This document shows positions 12,813 through 23,074 of a stretch of DNA of 64,000 nt, piece after piece (the first letter of the stretch is position 1; each line of letters starts with the position of its first letter). The notes beneath the pieces are model-generated. The model saw only the letters and a program-made list of their open reading frames with translations. It was not told where the DNA came from and searched no databases. The DNA comes from Coriolopsis trogii (lineage: Eukaryota > Basidiomycota > Agaricomycetes > Polyporales > Polyporaceae). Location of the stretch: contig JAHYIO010000033.1 in the NCBI GenBank assembly GCA_020543525.1, positions 1,550,001 to 1,614,000 on the forward strand. Reading direction: 5' to 3'. The position numbers and the translations under genes are program-made.

Positions 12813-14564
12813 ATGGATCCATCTGCGACTGATGGATCGCCGGAAGCTCAGGCAGGATACGAAGACAGAGGAGAATGGCCACTTCTACCTTCAGAGGAGC
12901 GCTCTCTCTTTCAGGGAGCCCCAGCGGCAGACTCCCAGCCTTGGATCTTGGCCAGGATATCTCAGTACGAGCGACGCATACTTTCTCTGCGATCCGAGTA
13001 CAACAGGGCCTCCTCAATCCACCGACACCTCCCTCCGGAGGTCCTCATGGAGATGTTCTCGTGCGTTAATCCTACATCTCTACGCGACGTGCAGATCGCC
13101 CAGGTTTGCCGTTTGTGGAGACGGTTGATCATGCGCGTCTCAGCATTTTGGGCCTCGCTTTGCATCCTGCCGGTTGTAACCTCCGTGTCCGACGCGAGGG
13201 AGCAAATCCGATTCGAAACGTTACTGACGCGTTCTGCTCCTCGGACGCTCGCCTTTTCTTCCTTCACCGCATCTTCGGCTGCATGTGCGACGTTTAAGCC
13301 CCATCTCCATCGCATCACCTCGCTGGTGATGCGGTGTCCCAGCAAGGCTATCAAGCCGCTATGTGACATGCTCATGCAAAGCATGCCGAACCTAGCAGTC
13401 CTGGAAATCCGTCACGATGACGGAACGCTCCCTGAGGAAGATGCATTGACAGGCATTCGTTCCTTCGTCTCTCAACCCCATCGGCTACCCCGTCTACGAC
13501 GCCTTGCATTGCCTGGCATCATGCTGGAGATGGACTTCTCCACCGCTCCCATCACGTCCTTCCAGATCAACGAATGTGGTTGTGCATCATGCATCGAGGA
13601 GGAAACCCTCGACAACCTCTTGAGTCTACTTCAACGACATCGATACCTCACGGACGTTGATTGGAGACCACGCTTCTGTCCACCCGCGGATCCTCCCGTC
13701 GCGTCGTCGCCATCAATCAGGCTTCCACATCTCCGACGCTTCCTTCTTGGAGCAAATACCCCGTCGTGGATAACCAATGTGATAGATCGACTGAACGTGC
13801 CTTTAGACACGTACTTCGAACTCTTCGTTATCCCTGAGAGCCCCCACGAGATGATCCCTACGACAGTCCAAGGCCTCCCTGCGGTGTCCGCCGCTCAATG
13901 TGTCACGATGATCTTTCACCCATTGCGTCGGGAGAAGTACGCTCGATTACTCCTCCAGAGGGACTCTCCGGCACAGAAGAAGGCCTTGTCCTTTTCGCTC
14001 ACATTATGCAACCCCAGTCATTCCGAACCGATATATGGGGAGTTCATGAGCGCCCTCCTGGCGCTGTATCCCGGGGGCCCGTCCCCTGCCACATCGCTTT
14101 CAGTCGAGATCGCAACTGGCGAGCTGTACTCTGCGATCCGCTTCAAGGATAAGATCGGAGACCTCCTTCGCGTCTTCGATAACATCGTATCCCTCAACGC
14201 CGCCATGAAAGACGCGTCCCCCGATCACCTAATGGTTGCGCTGCGTACCACTCCAGACGGTCGCGATGCTCCACCATGCCCTCACCTCAAGGATCTCGAT
14301 GTGACCTGGTGGTGGGCTCCGGAGACGTCGGTCGGGGAAGTCGAAGCTACGTTTGGTCAGATTGAGAGGACGCTGGAGTATCGCAGTGGGCATGCGGCAA
14401 GGCTGCAGCGGTTCACGTTCACCTGCGATTGGTACCCTCATCTGCAGATGGAGAGGACACCAGAGGAGCTGAGGAAGAAGATGGTGAATCGTTGGAAACG
14501 CTTTGCAAGTCGGGTTTCCGGCTGGGTCCATATGCATGCTTATGCCGCAGCCCAAGCTCAATAG
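12813..14564 (+). CDS. F-box protein with leucine-rich C-terminal region
   Basis: Single uninterrupted 583-residue frame. Around residues 68-118 it has an F-box of the Agaricomycete type: IHRHLPPEVLMEMFS, then VCRLWRRLIMRVSAFWASL. The F-box contacts Skp1 in SCF ubiquitin ligases. A Leu-rich region of about 430 residues follows (for example LPRLRRLALPGIML and LPHLRRFLLGAN), which probably folds as irregular leucine-rich repeats and would choose the substrate. F-box/LRR proteins of this shape are extremely numerous and fast-evolving in mushroom genomes, so the substrate cannot be guessed. The absence of introns is usual for this expanded class. The start is the first ATG in the frame. Confidence 0.85.
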   Translation: MDPSATDGSPEAQAGYEDRGEWPLLPSEERSLFQGAPAADSQPWILARISQYERRILSLRSEYNRASSIHRHLPPEVLMEMFSCVNPTSLRDVQIAQVCRLWRRLIMRVSAFWASLCILPVVTSVSDAREQIRFETLLTRSAPRTLAFSSFTASSAACATFKPHLHRITSLVMRCPSKAIKPLCDMLMQSMPNLAVLEIRHDDGTLPEEDALTGIRSFVSQPHRLPRLRRLALPGIMLEMDFSTAPITSFQINECGCASCIEEETLDNLLSLLQRHRYLTDVDWRPRFCPPADPPVASSPSIRLPHLRRFLLGANTPSWITNVIDRLNVPLDTYFELFVIPESPHEMIPTTVQGLPAVSAAQCVTMIFHPLRREKYARLLLQRDSPAQKKALSFSLTLCNPSHSEPIYGEFMSALLALYPGGPSPATSLSVEIATGELYSAIRFKDKIGDLLRVFDNIVSLNAAMKDASPDHLMVALRTTPDGRDAPPCPHLKDLDVTWWWAPETSVGEVEATFGQIERTLEYRSGHAARLQRFTFTCDWYPHLQMERTPEELRKKMVNRWKRFASRVSGWVHMHAYAAAQAQ

Positions 14565-14990
14565 TCGCCAGTGGATCACCTACATAGGGCCTAGGCGCAT
14601 CTTGTGTATTAAATGCACCAGAAGTTGGACCCCCGGTCGTAGCTCGTTCAGCGTTGGTTGTTCCCCGATTCTTGTCATACTCTACAATCTACCTTTAGTT
14701 GACTTCTTGAGTAACGCAATGAGACGTACCATACGCCTACTCCGCAGTAACGGATTCAAGCACAGAGTGAGATCTAACGCCTCATTGTTGTTTCGCATGG
14801 CTTGAGACGAGGGCTACAATCAGTTGAACGATTACTACATTATATTCCGAGGTTAAGCTGAGAGCGCTTACTTCAAGCGCCTGTGCAACGAGTCGACGCG
14901 TCATGCATCATCATGTGAGCTTACGCGTCCGACGCGCGTTCTGTCCTGTCCTCTTCCTGCACCGTGCTTGAAGACTACTATCCCGCCACC
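14565..14990. other. intergenic region upstream of rpt4
   Basis: The 426 bases between the F-box stop codon and rpt4 contain the rpt4 promoter. The rpt4 ATG lies in a good context (gccaccATG). No further gene or repeat is visible. Confidence 0.5.
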
Positions 14991-16656
14991 ATGTCCTCAA
15001 CACAAGCTTCAACGTCTGCGCACAGTATGGATGAGAGGAGAAAGAATGCACTGAAGGGGTATAGAGAAGTACGGCGCACTATTCGCGGCGGGAAACTCGA
15101 GACTGACATACAGAGCAGAAGATGCGGCAACACGAGAACAGTAGTCAGAACTTGAAGAATCGTGCGTCCCACTCTCTTCATGATTTGCCTTGATGCAGCC
15201 AGGCTGATGGTGTTTGTAGTTAGGTTCTCGTTGAAAGACTTGGAGAAGGACTTTGAGAAGACCGAGGATGATATCAAGGCCGTCCAGTCTGTCGGTCAAA
15301 TTATTGGCGAGGTCATGAAACAATTGGACGACGAGCGATGTGCGTACAATCCCTTCGACGCCGCCAAAACTGCGTACTGACGGCTTGTTCGCTACTTGCA
15401 TAGTCATCGTCAAAGCGTCCTCGGGACCTCGTTACGTCGTTTCCTACCGACCGACCTTGCCAGTCGCGAAGCTGAAGATGGGAACGCGCGTCAGTCTCGA
15501 TATGACAACGTTGACAATCATGCGCATCCTGCCACGGGAGGTGGACCCACTAGTCTACAAGATGAGCTTGGAGGACCCGGGAGGAGCAACTTTTGCCGGC
15601 ATCGGTGGCTTGGGCGAGCAGGTCCGGGAGTTACGCGAGGTATGTAATATCCTTCCTAGCCTCATCTGACCTCTATTCATCCGCTCGACTCCTGCGTTCC
15701 GCAAGGTCATCGAACTCCCACTATTGAACCCCGAGCTCTTCGTGCGGGTGGGCATCAAGCCACCAAAGGGTGTTCTCTTGTACGGTCCTCCAGGAACCGG
15801 GAAGACGCTACTCGCTCGTGCGGTCGCTGCCACTCTGAACACGAACTTCCTCAAAGTCGTCTCCAGTGCGATCGTCGACAAGTACATCGGCGAGTCCGCG
15901 CGTGTCGTGCGTGAGATGTTTGGGTACGCGCGCGAGCACGAACCGTGCGTCATCTTCATGGACGAGATCGACGCGATCGGTGGGCGGCGGTTCTCGGAGG
16001 GCACAAGTGCGGATCGAGAGATTCAACGGACACTGATGGAGGTGCGCAGTGTTGATATTCTATACGGGATTGCTCCACTGACGAGCTCGCCGCAGTTGCT
16101 GAACCAGATGGACGGCTTCGACTCGCTAGGGCGTACAAAGCTCATCATGGCCACGAACCGACCAGATACCCTCGACCCTGCCCTTCTCCGGCCTGGTCGT
16201 TTGGATAGGAAGATTGAGATCCCACTTCCGAATGAGCAGGCACGGCTGGAGATTCTGAAGATCCACTCGCAGCCTGTCAACAAGAGTGGTGAGATCGACT
16301 ATGAGGCTATCGTCAAGGTATGTATGCAGTACATGTGTGATTGCGTCGGACGCTGACCCATGTTGACCTTGGTGGTGCAGCTGTCTGACGGCTTCAACGG
16401 TGCTGACCTACGAAACGTCGTGACGGAGGCTGGCATGTTCGCCATTCGTGATGACCGGTACGTTCCGGCCATCGTTTGGGTTTCGTAGTCAATTACTGAT
16501 CACCGCGTAGGGAATACATCATTCAAGAGGACCTTACGAAGGCGGCTCGGAAAGTTGGTGAGGCGAAGAAGCATGAGAGTGAGTCTTCGTTACTCTTTGT
16601 GTTTCCCGACGTGAACTCACATCGCGCCCATAGCCAAGCTGGAATACTCGGCTTAG
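14991..16656 (+). CDS. rpt4: 26S proteasome regulatory ATPase Rpt4 (PSMC6)
   Basis: Multi-exon AAA+ ATPase starting [10 protein letters not shown]. After an N-terminal coiled coil ([20 protein letters not shown]) comes the OB-like segment, then [19 protein letters not shown]. The Walker A motif is GPPGTGKT, the Walker B is [10 protein letters not shown], and the second region of homology reads [20 protein letters not shown]. The [20 protein letters not shown] block and [13 protein letters not shown] match Rpt4/PSMC6 better than the other five Rpt subunits. Rpt4 is part of the hexameric ring that unfolds ubiquitinated substrates and threads them into the 20S core. The protein ends KLEYSA without a C-terminal HbYX motif, as expected for Rpt4. 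At least seven introns have GT-AG ends; the last exon begins just after the cccatag acceptor near 16633. Confidence 0.96.
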
Positions 16657-17695
16657 GGAGTTGTATGCTGTTCGCTTTGTTCTGTAGTATACCTCGCGCT
16701 CGCTGTGCAATTAGGACTTTTTGGTCATCCATAGATCTTGGGGCCTGTAGATGGATCGAGACGAGTCGTCTGTCGTCTTAGATGACATGGTTGCACGATT
16801 CCATTCACTCCAACATCTCAATGATGTTCCAAGAAGCTCAACAAAATGTATTCTGCTAGGTTTGTGCGACAACATATCATTGCACCGATTCTCTTGCTAT
16901 CGCGCGGCAACCCAACGGAACTCCTGCTCGAGTTTCAGGGTTAGGGTTAGGAGCTTGTCAGGACATAGAAAAGAGCCTGCCCAGCCCGAGGGCCGAAGCA
17001 GGACAGGGAAATATTGCGACGGTGCATGAGCCGGAGCCCATACAAACCGCGAGGTACCCCTGCGGACATGGTCGCCGTGCTATGGGAGGCCCCCACGGCC
17101 CACGATCCCAGTACGGGAAGGGGTCCGTGCCATCAAGGTAAGTATGAAGAAGGTTCATGTTGGAAAGGGGGTTATATACGGTGGGGGGATGCGCACGGAC
17201 CATGTCCGTTCAGGGTGGGCTATCATGTGTATATCATGGCGGGCCGGCGCGCATGTCGGAATCAAGTTGTCCGGAGCGCACGCTGTTTGCTCTGAGCCTT
17301 GATCATGATATGTATGTGCTTTATCAAGCCCGTAAGGGACACTAGGTAAGTGCATCCAGAGATCGGGTGAGTACTCACCATATCGCACTATGCGCCCGAA
17401 ACTTCGTCCACGTAGATCACCACGAATGGGACTGAACTTGTACTGAACTGTACACTGGGAAATAATCGGCGCCGGCTGGGGGGCGGCCAGTCGTAGGCCT
17501 AGGCAGACCTTCACGACGGGCGAGCACCTTTGTTTATTTCCTGGCCGTCTACATGCTCCGCGGCCGGTTTGGGGTCTGTTGAGGTGAGAAGGAGCATAAT
17601 GAGTATATCTCTCACGCTGACAACCCCGAAAGAAGCAGTGTTGCGAAACTGTCGCATGACTGTTGTGCACTGGTTTCGTTTGCGTCAGCCCGGGA
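16657..17695. other. gene-poor region downstream of rpt4
   Basis: About 1 kb without a supportable gene. Minus-strand frames here are open for up to 188 codons but show no family motif or splice pattern. At 16937-16951 there is a short telomere-like run containing two TTAGGG units. Confidence 0.45.
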
Positions 17696-17722
17696 GGTGT
17701 TGTATGTTGAACATACAACACC
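17696..17722. repeat. 27-nt near-perfect palindrome
   Basis: The left arm ggtgttgtatgtt (17696-17708) and the right arm aacatacaacacc (17710-17722) are exact reverse complements around a single central g at 17709. The palindrome sits at the 3' end of the minus-strand DUF6534 N-terminal exon, overlapping its presumed splice donor. It could be a hairpin formed at a rearrangement breakpoint or a binding site for a dimeric regulator; the sequence alone does not decide. Confidence 0.9.
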
Positions 17723-17967
17723 CTTTAGATCGATCCCGTCCTTCGGATAACGGCGAAAATACTGATACGATGCATGGCAGACGTGACCATAGAAGCTATC
17801 GCGACTCAGTAGCCTGAGTTTGACGAGGTTATTCTGAGGTGGCGCACTCACACGAGGACCAAAGCTGTCGCAATAGCCACTACTTCAGCGGGGATGATCT
17901 GATTGACCGGCTGGTCGCGCACGAAGAGGAGACTGCAGTCCGCAGGGTAAAGCATGGACGAACTCAT
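17720..17967 (-). pseudogene. N-terminal fragment of a DUF6534-type membrane protein gene
   Basis: From the ATG at 17967 the minus strand reads MSSSMLYPAD and continues to a hydrophobic stretch (VVAIATALVLV). An intron with a gtgagt donor and a gatag acceptor follows. The next exon has FYGHVCHASYQYFRRYPKDG and then IDLKG, resembling the second-helix region of DUF6534 proteins (family pattern: small-YG-x4-Q-x3-YF, then YPxD-x4-K). The exon then meets the palindrome and the next DUF6534 segment (LDTLH-like) is not found downstream on this strand. DUF6534 proteins are seven-helix membrane proteins of unknown function found in basidiomycetes. The piece ends in splice phase 1, matching the first exon of the plus-strand DUF6534 fragment that begins at 20449. 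I infer both came from one gene broken by an inversion. Confidence 0.5.
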
Positions 17968-18231
17968 CGTGTTCCGGAGGGCGAACGTCGCAGCCTATGC
18001 CAGCATTAAGTATACATCCAGTGCGCAGTCCATGGAAGGAGTGTCTTCTTGACACGTGCTCACATGTACAGCTACGGATTGACAGACCATATCAGCTCCT
18101 CATAACCTTACTATGAGGCATAATCAGTCCAAGCAAACTAGCATTACAGGATCTGTGTAACATTGCGCAAAATACTCATACTGTTGCGCGCGACAAAGCA
18201 TCAGCATGGTGGAGTGCAAGAGACTCATACC

Positions 18232-20340
18232 ACATCAGGAAAAATCCCCCTTCCTAATGAGACCTAATTGATACATAATTAGACATAATACGGGGATTTG
18301 AATTGATAAGAGCAGTTATGTCTCATAAGTTAAATCTGATCTAACTAGAAGGATTAGATCGCGTAAGGGCACCATTAGATGTCCTCTAGATGTCCTGTCC
18401 GGGCACTCATCATCGTTCAATTCATCACACATGTCAGAAATCCGATGCAATTGCATATATTCACTGAACTACTACACTACAGGCAGAACACGGCATGTAC
18501 ACAGTAGGTTCCCTGAACGAGGCTCAACACCGGGAGACCGCGTCAACACCAAGACGTATCATGGGGATGTCAGATAGCTGAGGGAAATCTAGTAGACCAC
18601 TGACGTGCATCGTGACTGATGAACATGCCCAGGTCTTCGCCCCAATCCTCTGGTAAGGGCGTAGTGCATGCACAATCAGCTCCAGTCGCAATGTGGTCAT
18701 GAGCGTCCACGTACCTTCGTCTCATTCAGGTGAGCGGCCATGCTGTGATGCGGGAACGGGGGTGGGAGGAAGTCCTCAACGATGCCATCGGGCGGTGTCA
18801 GGTAGTCAGAGAAGCGACAGAGATTATACCGGAAGCATAGAAGCACCTGTCCAGGTAGGCCGTATGCTGAGAGTCACACCGGTTGACTGTGGGTGTGCGC
18901 CGCCTGGTGAATTTACAATAAGAGGATAGTCAGTGCCCGGTCACACACAGAGAAGGGGGACGTCACCACCATCGAGCCGGGTACGTAAGTGGCTCGTCGC
19001 TGCCAGGACGACTGGATATTGTGCACCTTGTTCTCTTGACAATTGTCTTGTATTGGTACTGCCGCGTTTTCACGAAATGGCGAGCTAATCACCAATATAC
19101 ATCTTGACCTTGACGCCGCGGTTACCTGGTTCGTCACAAGGTGATCTGGAGATGGCAAACAGACCATTGAATTTGAAAACTCACCTTCGACCTCACTATA
19201 GGTGACCAAGAGAGCACATAGACCATGCTGGGCAGATTCTGCGACGTCGGCCTTGAGGCCATTCTCAAGTTCTTTGGCGTGAGTGCACGGGTAGAGCTTG
19301 ACGGTGATACTGGTGGTACCCTCGGTGATGCGCTTAAGCTGGCCCGAAGACACGGTTGCAGGCTTGCGTTCTAGAGATTTGATGCAGCATGTACTCACCG
19401 ATGGCACTGACAACGCAGTTACCGATAACGTCCTCTGTCTCCTTTTCCTGTCCGGGAGGCGGCTGCGAGAGCAACGTCCTGGGCCATAGGTGCGATGGCG
19501 GTGATGCGGCATTGTACTCGACAGAGCGCCAATGGCAAGTGTAATTGACAGGTCAGTGGGCACCAGTCAGAAGCCAGGCAAGCAAAGAGAGCTGAGGGGC
19601 GACATAGACGTGAGTGAGGTGATTGTGCACAGGCAATCGTGGTGAGTGAACGAGAAGAAGTCACAAAGATGCGGGGCCTGAGAGGACACGTCAGCGGGGG
19701 GTGCTTAGTCAGATGTTCTCACGCTGCCCATCTCATTGCACGTCTTGTCGCTGCTACTCTTGCAGCCCACGCTCCTTCCTCGGACAGTCCCACTTGTAGC
19801 CATGTACATCCGCAAGCTGTACCGCCATCTGTAAGTAGCCTGTCCCTATCGTGTCACGTGAAACAATTCCCAAGGACACACAACTATGCATACACGGGAG
19901 CAGAGCAACACGCCACTCCACCGCTTCCTCTGCTAGGAAGATCACGAACATCAACATCGCGTGCGGGCTCAGCCAGTCTTGTCGCGCCAGGTCTGTGTGC
20001 GCTACCACGACTCACTTCAGGCTCAGGTATGTATGTATACGTGGAGCCGTGGCTCTGAGGTTCGGGCACGAGCTTGATCTGCCTTTGTGCGGGATCCTGG
20101 ACAGTGTGGTGACTTGGAGAGGAACTTGACGGAGGTGTCGCAATTGCCGCAATGATACTGAAGTGTAGATGATCGAGTACATACATAACATGAGGAGATT
20201 CCGAATGTCTCAGTGAGACCGCTGAGTGGGGCCTGAGACCGATTAGATCGCGTTGAGTTGCCAGTTAGCGACGAGAGGACGATAAGTCGACGCTAAGACC
20301 TAAATAAGCCCTAATTAGGGCGGGGGATTTTTGCTGATGT
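18232..20340. mobile_element. 2.1-kb segment with 19-nt terminal inverted repeats, probable non-autonomous DNA element
   Basis: The left end acatcaggaaaaatccccc (18232-18250) and the reverse complement of the right end (20322-20340) are identical except at one base. Weaker similarity continues inward (CCTAAT-type sequence) and outward (GACTCA on both sides). Subterminal AT-rich stretches contain repeated gagacc/agaccta motifs. A 13-nt direct repeat, gattagatcgcgt, occurs about 120 bases inside the left end (18352-18364) and 100 bases inside the right end (20241-20253). No transposase is visible and no clear target-site duplication was found, so this is either a non-autonomous transposon or an old damaged copy. 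It carries a minus-strand coding fragment and lies between the two halves of a DUF6534 gene. Confidence 0.5.
19085..19535 (-). pseudogene. unrecognised coding fragment inside the inverted-repeat element
   Basis: Read on the minus strand, this segment has coding character and plausible splice sites. An exon with YNAASPPSHLWPRTLLSQ runs to an intron beginning gtgagtacat near 19390. The next exon contains QLKRITEGTTSITVKLYP and VAESAQHGLCALLVTYSEVE, then another gtgagt intron, and a short last exon ends VKVKVYIGD before the stop at 19085. The alternating polar and hydrophobic ends suggest a soluble alpha/beta fold. I do not recognise the family. The upstream end runs into a stop without an acceptor, so it appears to be a truncated, captured gene piece rather than a full gene. 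A minus-strand frame open for 216 codons without splicing covers the same region (18913-19563) but is less protein-like. Confidence 0.35.
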
Positions 20341-20448
20341 TCCTGAGTCCCCCAGTCTCATTCAAAACTGGTTCTGACGCAGGCCTCTTCCCCAGATCGT
20401 TGCGCTTTTGTGAGTCTGCTGTGAGGGCCAGTGCTACGTCTCCTTCAG

Positions 20449-22208
20449 GCACTGACACATTGGACTTGCATCACTGCACCCAGCATACTGACATCATTCC
20501 ATGCCGCAATGACGCTTGTTACCTGGTAAGTACTCGTTTCAAGGGCAGAAAACACATTATAGTCAGGAGTTCACAAGGAGCTCAAGTTATGTGACGGTCG
20601 TGCAAGACAAGCCGGTATGGGTTCTAAATATGTGGTGAGTGTAAATCCCATGCTCGAGGACCAAACGTCCTTACTCACTGTCACCGTCAGGTCTTTCCAG
20701 GTACGATTTTCGATCGCTCTTGGCTTGTCCAGCGTTGCATTGTGCTGACCACTAGACCAGGCTCAAGTTCCCGCGCTGGTGATTACCAAACAGTGTCTCA
20801 AGGCGAGGATAGACACTGAATTCAAGGTTATCGCCCAGGCCTTGGTGGTCTTTACATGCTTCCAGCAAGTGCCCCGATCTATTCCATCAAATCAAGTGGA
20901 CTGAACACACTCGCTTTCTCAGCTTCTTTGCGCGTCGGGTCACAAGACGTGAGTTCAACCCAACGTACCATCATGGTCCGCGTACCCACCCGACCACCAA
21001 CTTTTTACATGATCCCCCAGTATGCGGGCCGTCTATCGTTTTTCGTGCCATGAAGGTTAGCACAGGCGCAATTCTCGTCGTGTCATGTTTCACCTGCCTA
21101 GATTCTGTAGATCGTCAGTCTAGTGGCAGGCGGGAGTGCGTCGCCCATTTTAACATGCACATTGGGCCATTGACGTTATATGTCGGTCGCCAGCACTGGT
21201 ACTCGGTAAGTCGTGATCGGGCCCTGTTTTGTTGCTTATCAATTGACTCAAAATGCCGTCAGTATCAATAGCATTCATGTGCGTGTAGTTGTCAGGTATA
21301 TGGAGCTGTATACCAACGATTTCACTACACAGGACGGCAGAGGGCCCGGAATCTAACTTCCCCTTTCCGGTGTGTTCCATTCCGAATAGGACATCAATTT
21401 AGGCCTGAACGTCGTCAGATCACCTACTCTACCTCACTGACCGTTGCAAGCATAAGCAACGCTTACATGACCGTCAAATTGGTCATGTATCTGAACAAGA
21501 GCCGTACTGGATTCAAGAGGTTTGGATGCACATTCGTTGAGAATCACGGCGTGCTGATATCTGTCTCCGTAGCACTGACAGCATGATAAACAGATTAATC
21601 TTGAGTGCGGTCAACACAGGTAAGCGTGTCTTTCCGGTCTGGCAAGTAGATGATTATCCTGACTGGTGATCGCGACCACCAGGTCTGATAACGGGGTGCG
21701 CCCGAACATCCCCATTTGTACTCAGCGAATGCTGTTAATGCCGCCCTCGCAGAATACTCACCATGATATGCGCTGTACTGGTATAGTCTATTGTGCTCGA
21801 CTGGGAGGGACATAGCTAACACGGTCCCTGTTCGTGTTAGGTGTTGGAGAATCGGGGCTTTGCGTACTATCCTGCCTCTTGCCTCCTACCGCCACGTACG
21901 TACGACCATGAACCTGTATCGTCCAAGCTCAATAACTGTTGATTGGCTTACTCTCAGTACATGCGAGCGTCGTCCTAGCAGCGTCAGTCTGTTTGCTCCC
22001 TCCAGTTTGTGATGACGCTGATCGGTATGCGCGTATGGTCACCTACAGCGTAAACTCTCGTCGTTCCATAGTCGACCGTGGATCGGACGGGATTGAGCTG
22101 AGAAGCTTTGACCTCGATATTGCGGCTCCTGGGCAGGCACACAATGCTACGACTATCCAGTGGGCTATACCTACGACGCGCGAGGTAGGGTTCACCAAAC
22201 GCTTCTAA
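20449..22208 (+). pseudogene. DUF6534-family membrane protein, C-terminal exons (5' part missing)
   Basis: Several consecutive exons with consistent splice phases fit the DUF6534 family: 20449-20525 (TDTLDLHHCTQ), then an exon ending VVQDKPVWVLNMW, then SFQ, then AQVPALVITKQCLKARI. The strongest part is near 21400-21600: SISNAYMTVKLVMYLNKSRT followed by GFKR, an intron, and STDSMINRLILSAVNTG. That is the classic DUF6534 helix-loop (small-xxD/N-xxxxxxxx-YLxxSRTGFxxTDxxIxxL). A late exon has VNSRRSIVDRGSDGI, matching the family's LNSR-x-S-x(3)-R tail, and stops at 22208. The N-terminal helices are absent upstream; a fitting piece lies inverted at 17720-17967. Between about 20830 and 21380 the reading frame is uncertain. 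Function in the family is unknown. It may still be transcribed, but as a whole gene it seems broken. Confidence 0.55.
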
Positions 22209-23074
22209 TGTTCTCGTTACTGAGAGGTTCTGGGTGCTAGGAAGTGCCGCAAGCACCACAGGAGATCCACATTCAACTCGCGCAGCGGTTGGAGACTAAC
22301 GTACGGATTCACGCGCATACACATTCGTCGCTCTCGTACTCATGCTACTATGCGTTCTCTAGGACCTGGGTAGCCCAGGGAAGCGCGAGATAGTGTAGCT
22401 ATATGTGCATGCCCAGGGCTTTTTACCAGGCAAGGGTCCTGACCGACCCATGTCCTCGCTAACTCGCCAATGTTCTGTAATTATCATGTACTGAGTATGA
22501 CCTGACAGATGTTCTCGCCTCTTCGCAGTGACCGTTTCATCACGTTGTAGCATCGTCGGCTCCCAATTTCGTGATGTGCCTCGCTGCAACGGTGTCGATT
22601 CGTCGTATGGATTCCGATATCGGAGCCGACTGTCACGGACTGACGGCATTCTCAAGGATATCAACGTCGATATCGACTAACCGAGGCTGCGGGCGATACG
22701 GGCCACCTCAGATCTAGTCTAATCCGTGATCCGGTGGCCTAGATCGCTCCGTCCGAAGCTCACGAGAAGGACTGGCAGTGGGAAGGAACGAGTACTTACT
22801 GACTGTGAACAGAAGGTAAACTGAAGCTATATACTACCTGCTATGACTCTAGGTCGTGCGCCCTCTGACGATGCGCATGTGGTATTGGACATGTAAGTAT
22901 GGAGCAACCACATGTGAATGCATCAGCTCATGCGGAGCTCATGCACCGTTCTATAGCCGAGCAATGTCGCCAACGGGTGAACGCTAAAACACCAGATCTT
23001 CTTATAACCCAGTGCCTCCTGGGCATCTTCGTCGGCCTTCCTTGTCTGGCTGCCTCAATCAATCTCGAGTTAGA
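22209..23074. other. intergenic region, no gene seen
   Basis: These 866 bases lie between the DUF6534 fragment and the DUF6533 gene. No open frame here shows family motifs or a coherent splice pattern. The promoter of the downstream DUF6533 gene should lie toward 23000. Confidence 0.4.

Noticed and set aside
17155..17721. 188-codon minus-strand open frame
   Set aside because: Composition (scattered Cys, His, Pro and Arg) and lack of any family motif or coherent neighbouring exons suggest a chance frame in GC-rich sequence.
19005..19100. plus-strand reading LDIVHLVLLTIVLYWYC, which looks like a DUF6534 helix
   Set aside because: The minus strand in the same place has a better splice pattern and ends cleanly at a stop codon. 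Without flanking DUF6534 exons on the plus strand the similarity is probably chance.
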